DNA of 14,889 nucleotides, taken from assembly GCA_938023905.1 (NCBI GenBank), contig CALJCO010000058.1, positions 1 through 14,889 of the forward strand. The letters are read 5' to 3'. This document shows positions 14,888 to 14,889 of this stretch, piece by piece (within the stretch, counting starts at the first letter, position 1; each line of letters starts with the position of its first letter). The position numbers and the translations under genes were made by a program. The DNA is from an uncultured Collinsella sp. Its GTDB lineage: Bacteria > Actinomycetota > Coriobacteriia > Coriobacteriales > Coriobacteriaceae. The notes beneath the pieces were generated by a model. It did no database searches, was not told the origin of the DNA, and saw nothing but the letters and a program-made list of their open reading frames with translations.

Positions 14888-14889
14888 GC

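Noticed and set aside
14504..14889. Cobalamin riboswitch controlling the operon
   Set aside because: The right edge is still within cbiA coding sequence; any leader lies outside the window and none is seen inside.
1..14889. CRISPR arrays, tRNA or rRNA genes, phage or toxin-antitoxin modules
   Set aside because: No regularly spaced direct repeats, no tRNA cloverleaf or rRNA signature noticed, and nearly all sequence is accounted for by recognised genes.

Overview
The window reads as chromosomal DNA of a high-GC, Gram-positive (monoderm) gut-type actinobacterium, most plausibly a Coriobacteriia member. This rests on an L,D-transpeptidase with a long cytosolic tail and a single membrane anchor, a MacAB-like exporter whose adaptor also has one N-terminal membrane anchor, GTG/ATG starts with strong AAAGGAG-type ribosome binding sites, and an anaerobic-style cobalamin gene set. 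The taxonomic call is inference; there is no rRNA or tRNA in the window to anchor it.

Positions 1-5246 (+ strand): a 5'-truncated L,D-transpeptidase gene; a 132-base gap with a 12-bp hairpin; then a compact three-gene operon encoding an HlyD/MacA-type adaptor, a MacB-type ABC ATPase and a MacB/FtsX-type permease. Start and stop codons of the last three overlap (TAATG, ATGA). Together they should form a cell-envelope efflux or export pump.

Positions 5247-5457: a short convergent junction. It holds a 63-base imperfect palindrome, a decayed fragment that looks like IS21-family IstA, and a GC-rich hairpin across the stop codon of the neighbouring gene. Base composition changes here: 33 of 60 bases are G or C at 841-900, against 40 of 60 at 13681-13740.

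Positions 5458-14889 (- strand): a tightly packed cobalamin (vitamin B12) operon. In transcription order, right to left: cbiA (truncated by the window end), cobT, cobU, cobS, a CobU-like/histidine-phosphatase fusion (CobC-like), cbiB, cobD, cobQ/cbiP, cobO, cbiC and cobK/cbiJ. Every junction overlaps or abuts, so the genes are probably translationally coupled. They cover late corrin-ring steps (CobK, CbiC), side-chain amidation (CbiA, CobQ), adenosylation (CobO), aminopropanol linker supply and attachment (CobD, CbiB), and nucleotide-loop assembly (CobU, CobT, CobS, CobC-like phosphatase).

Two genes in this operon are broken as given: cobQ has a net 5-base loss near 8687 and cobS a net 1-base loss near 12530. 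If real, the strain could neither complete corrinoid amidation nor close the nucleotide loop. If they are read or assembly errors, the operon is an intact late B12 pathway. The unusual CobU-like/phosphatase fusion and the composition break with a mobile-element remnant at the operon edge are the other main points of interest.
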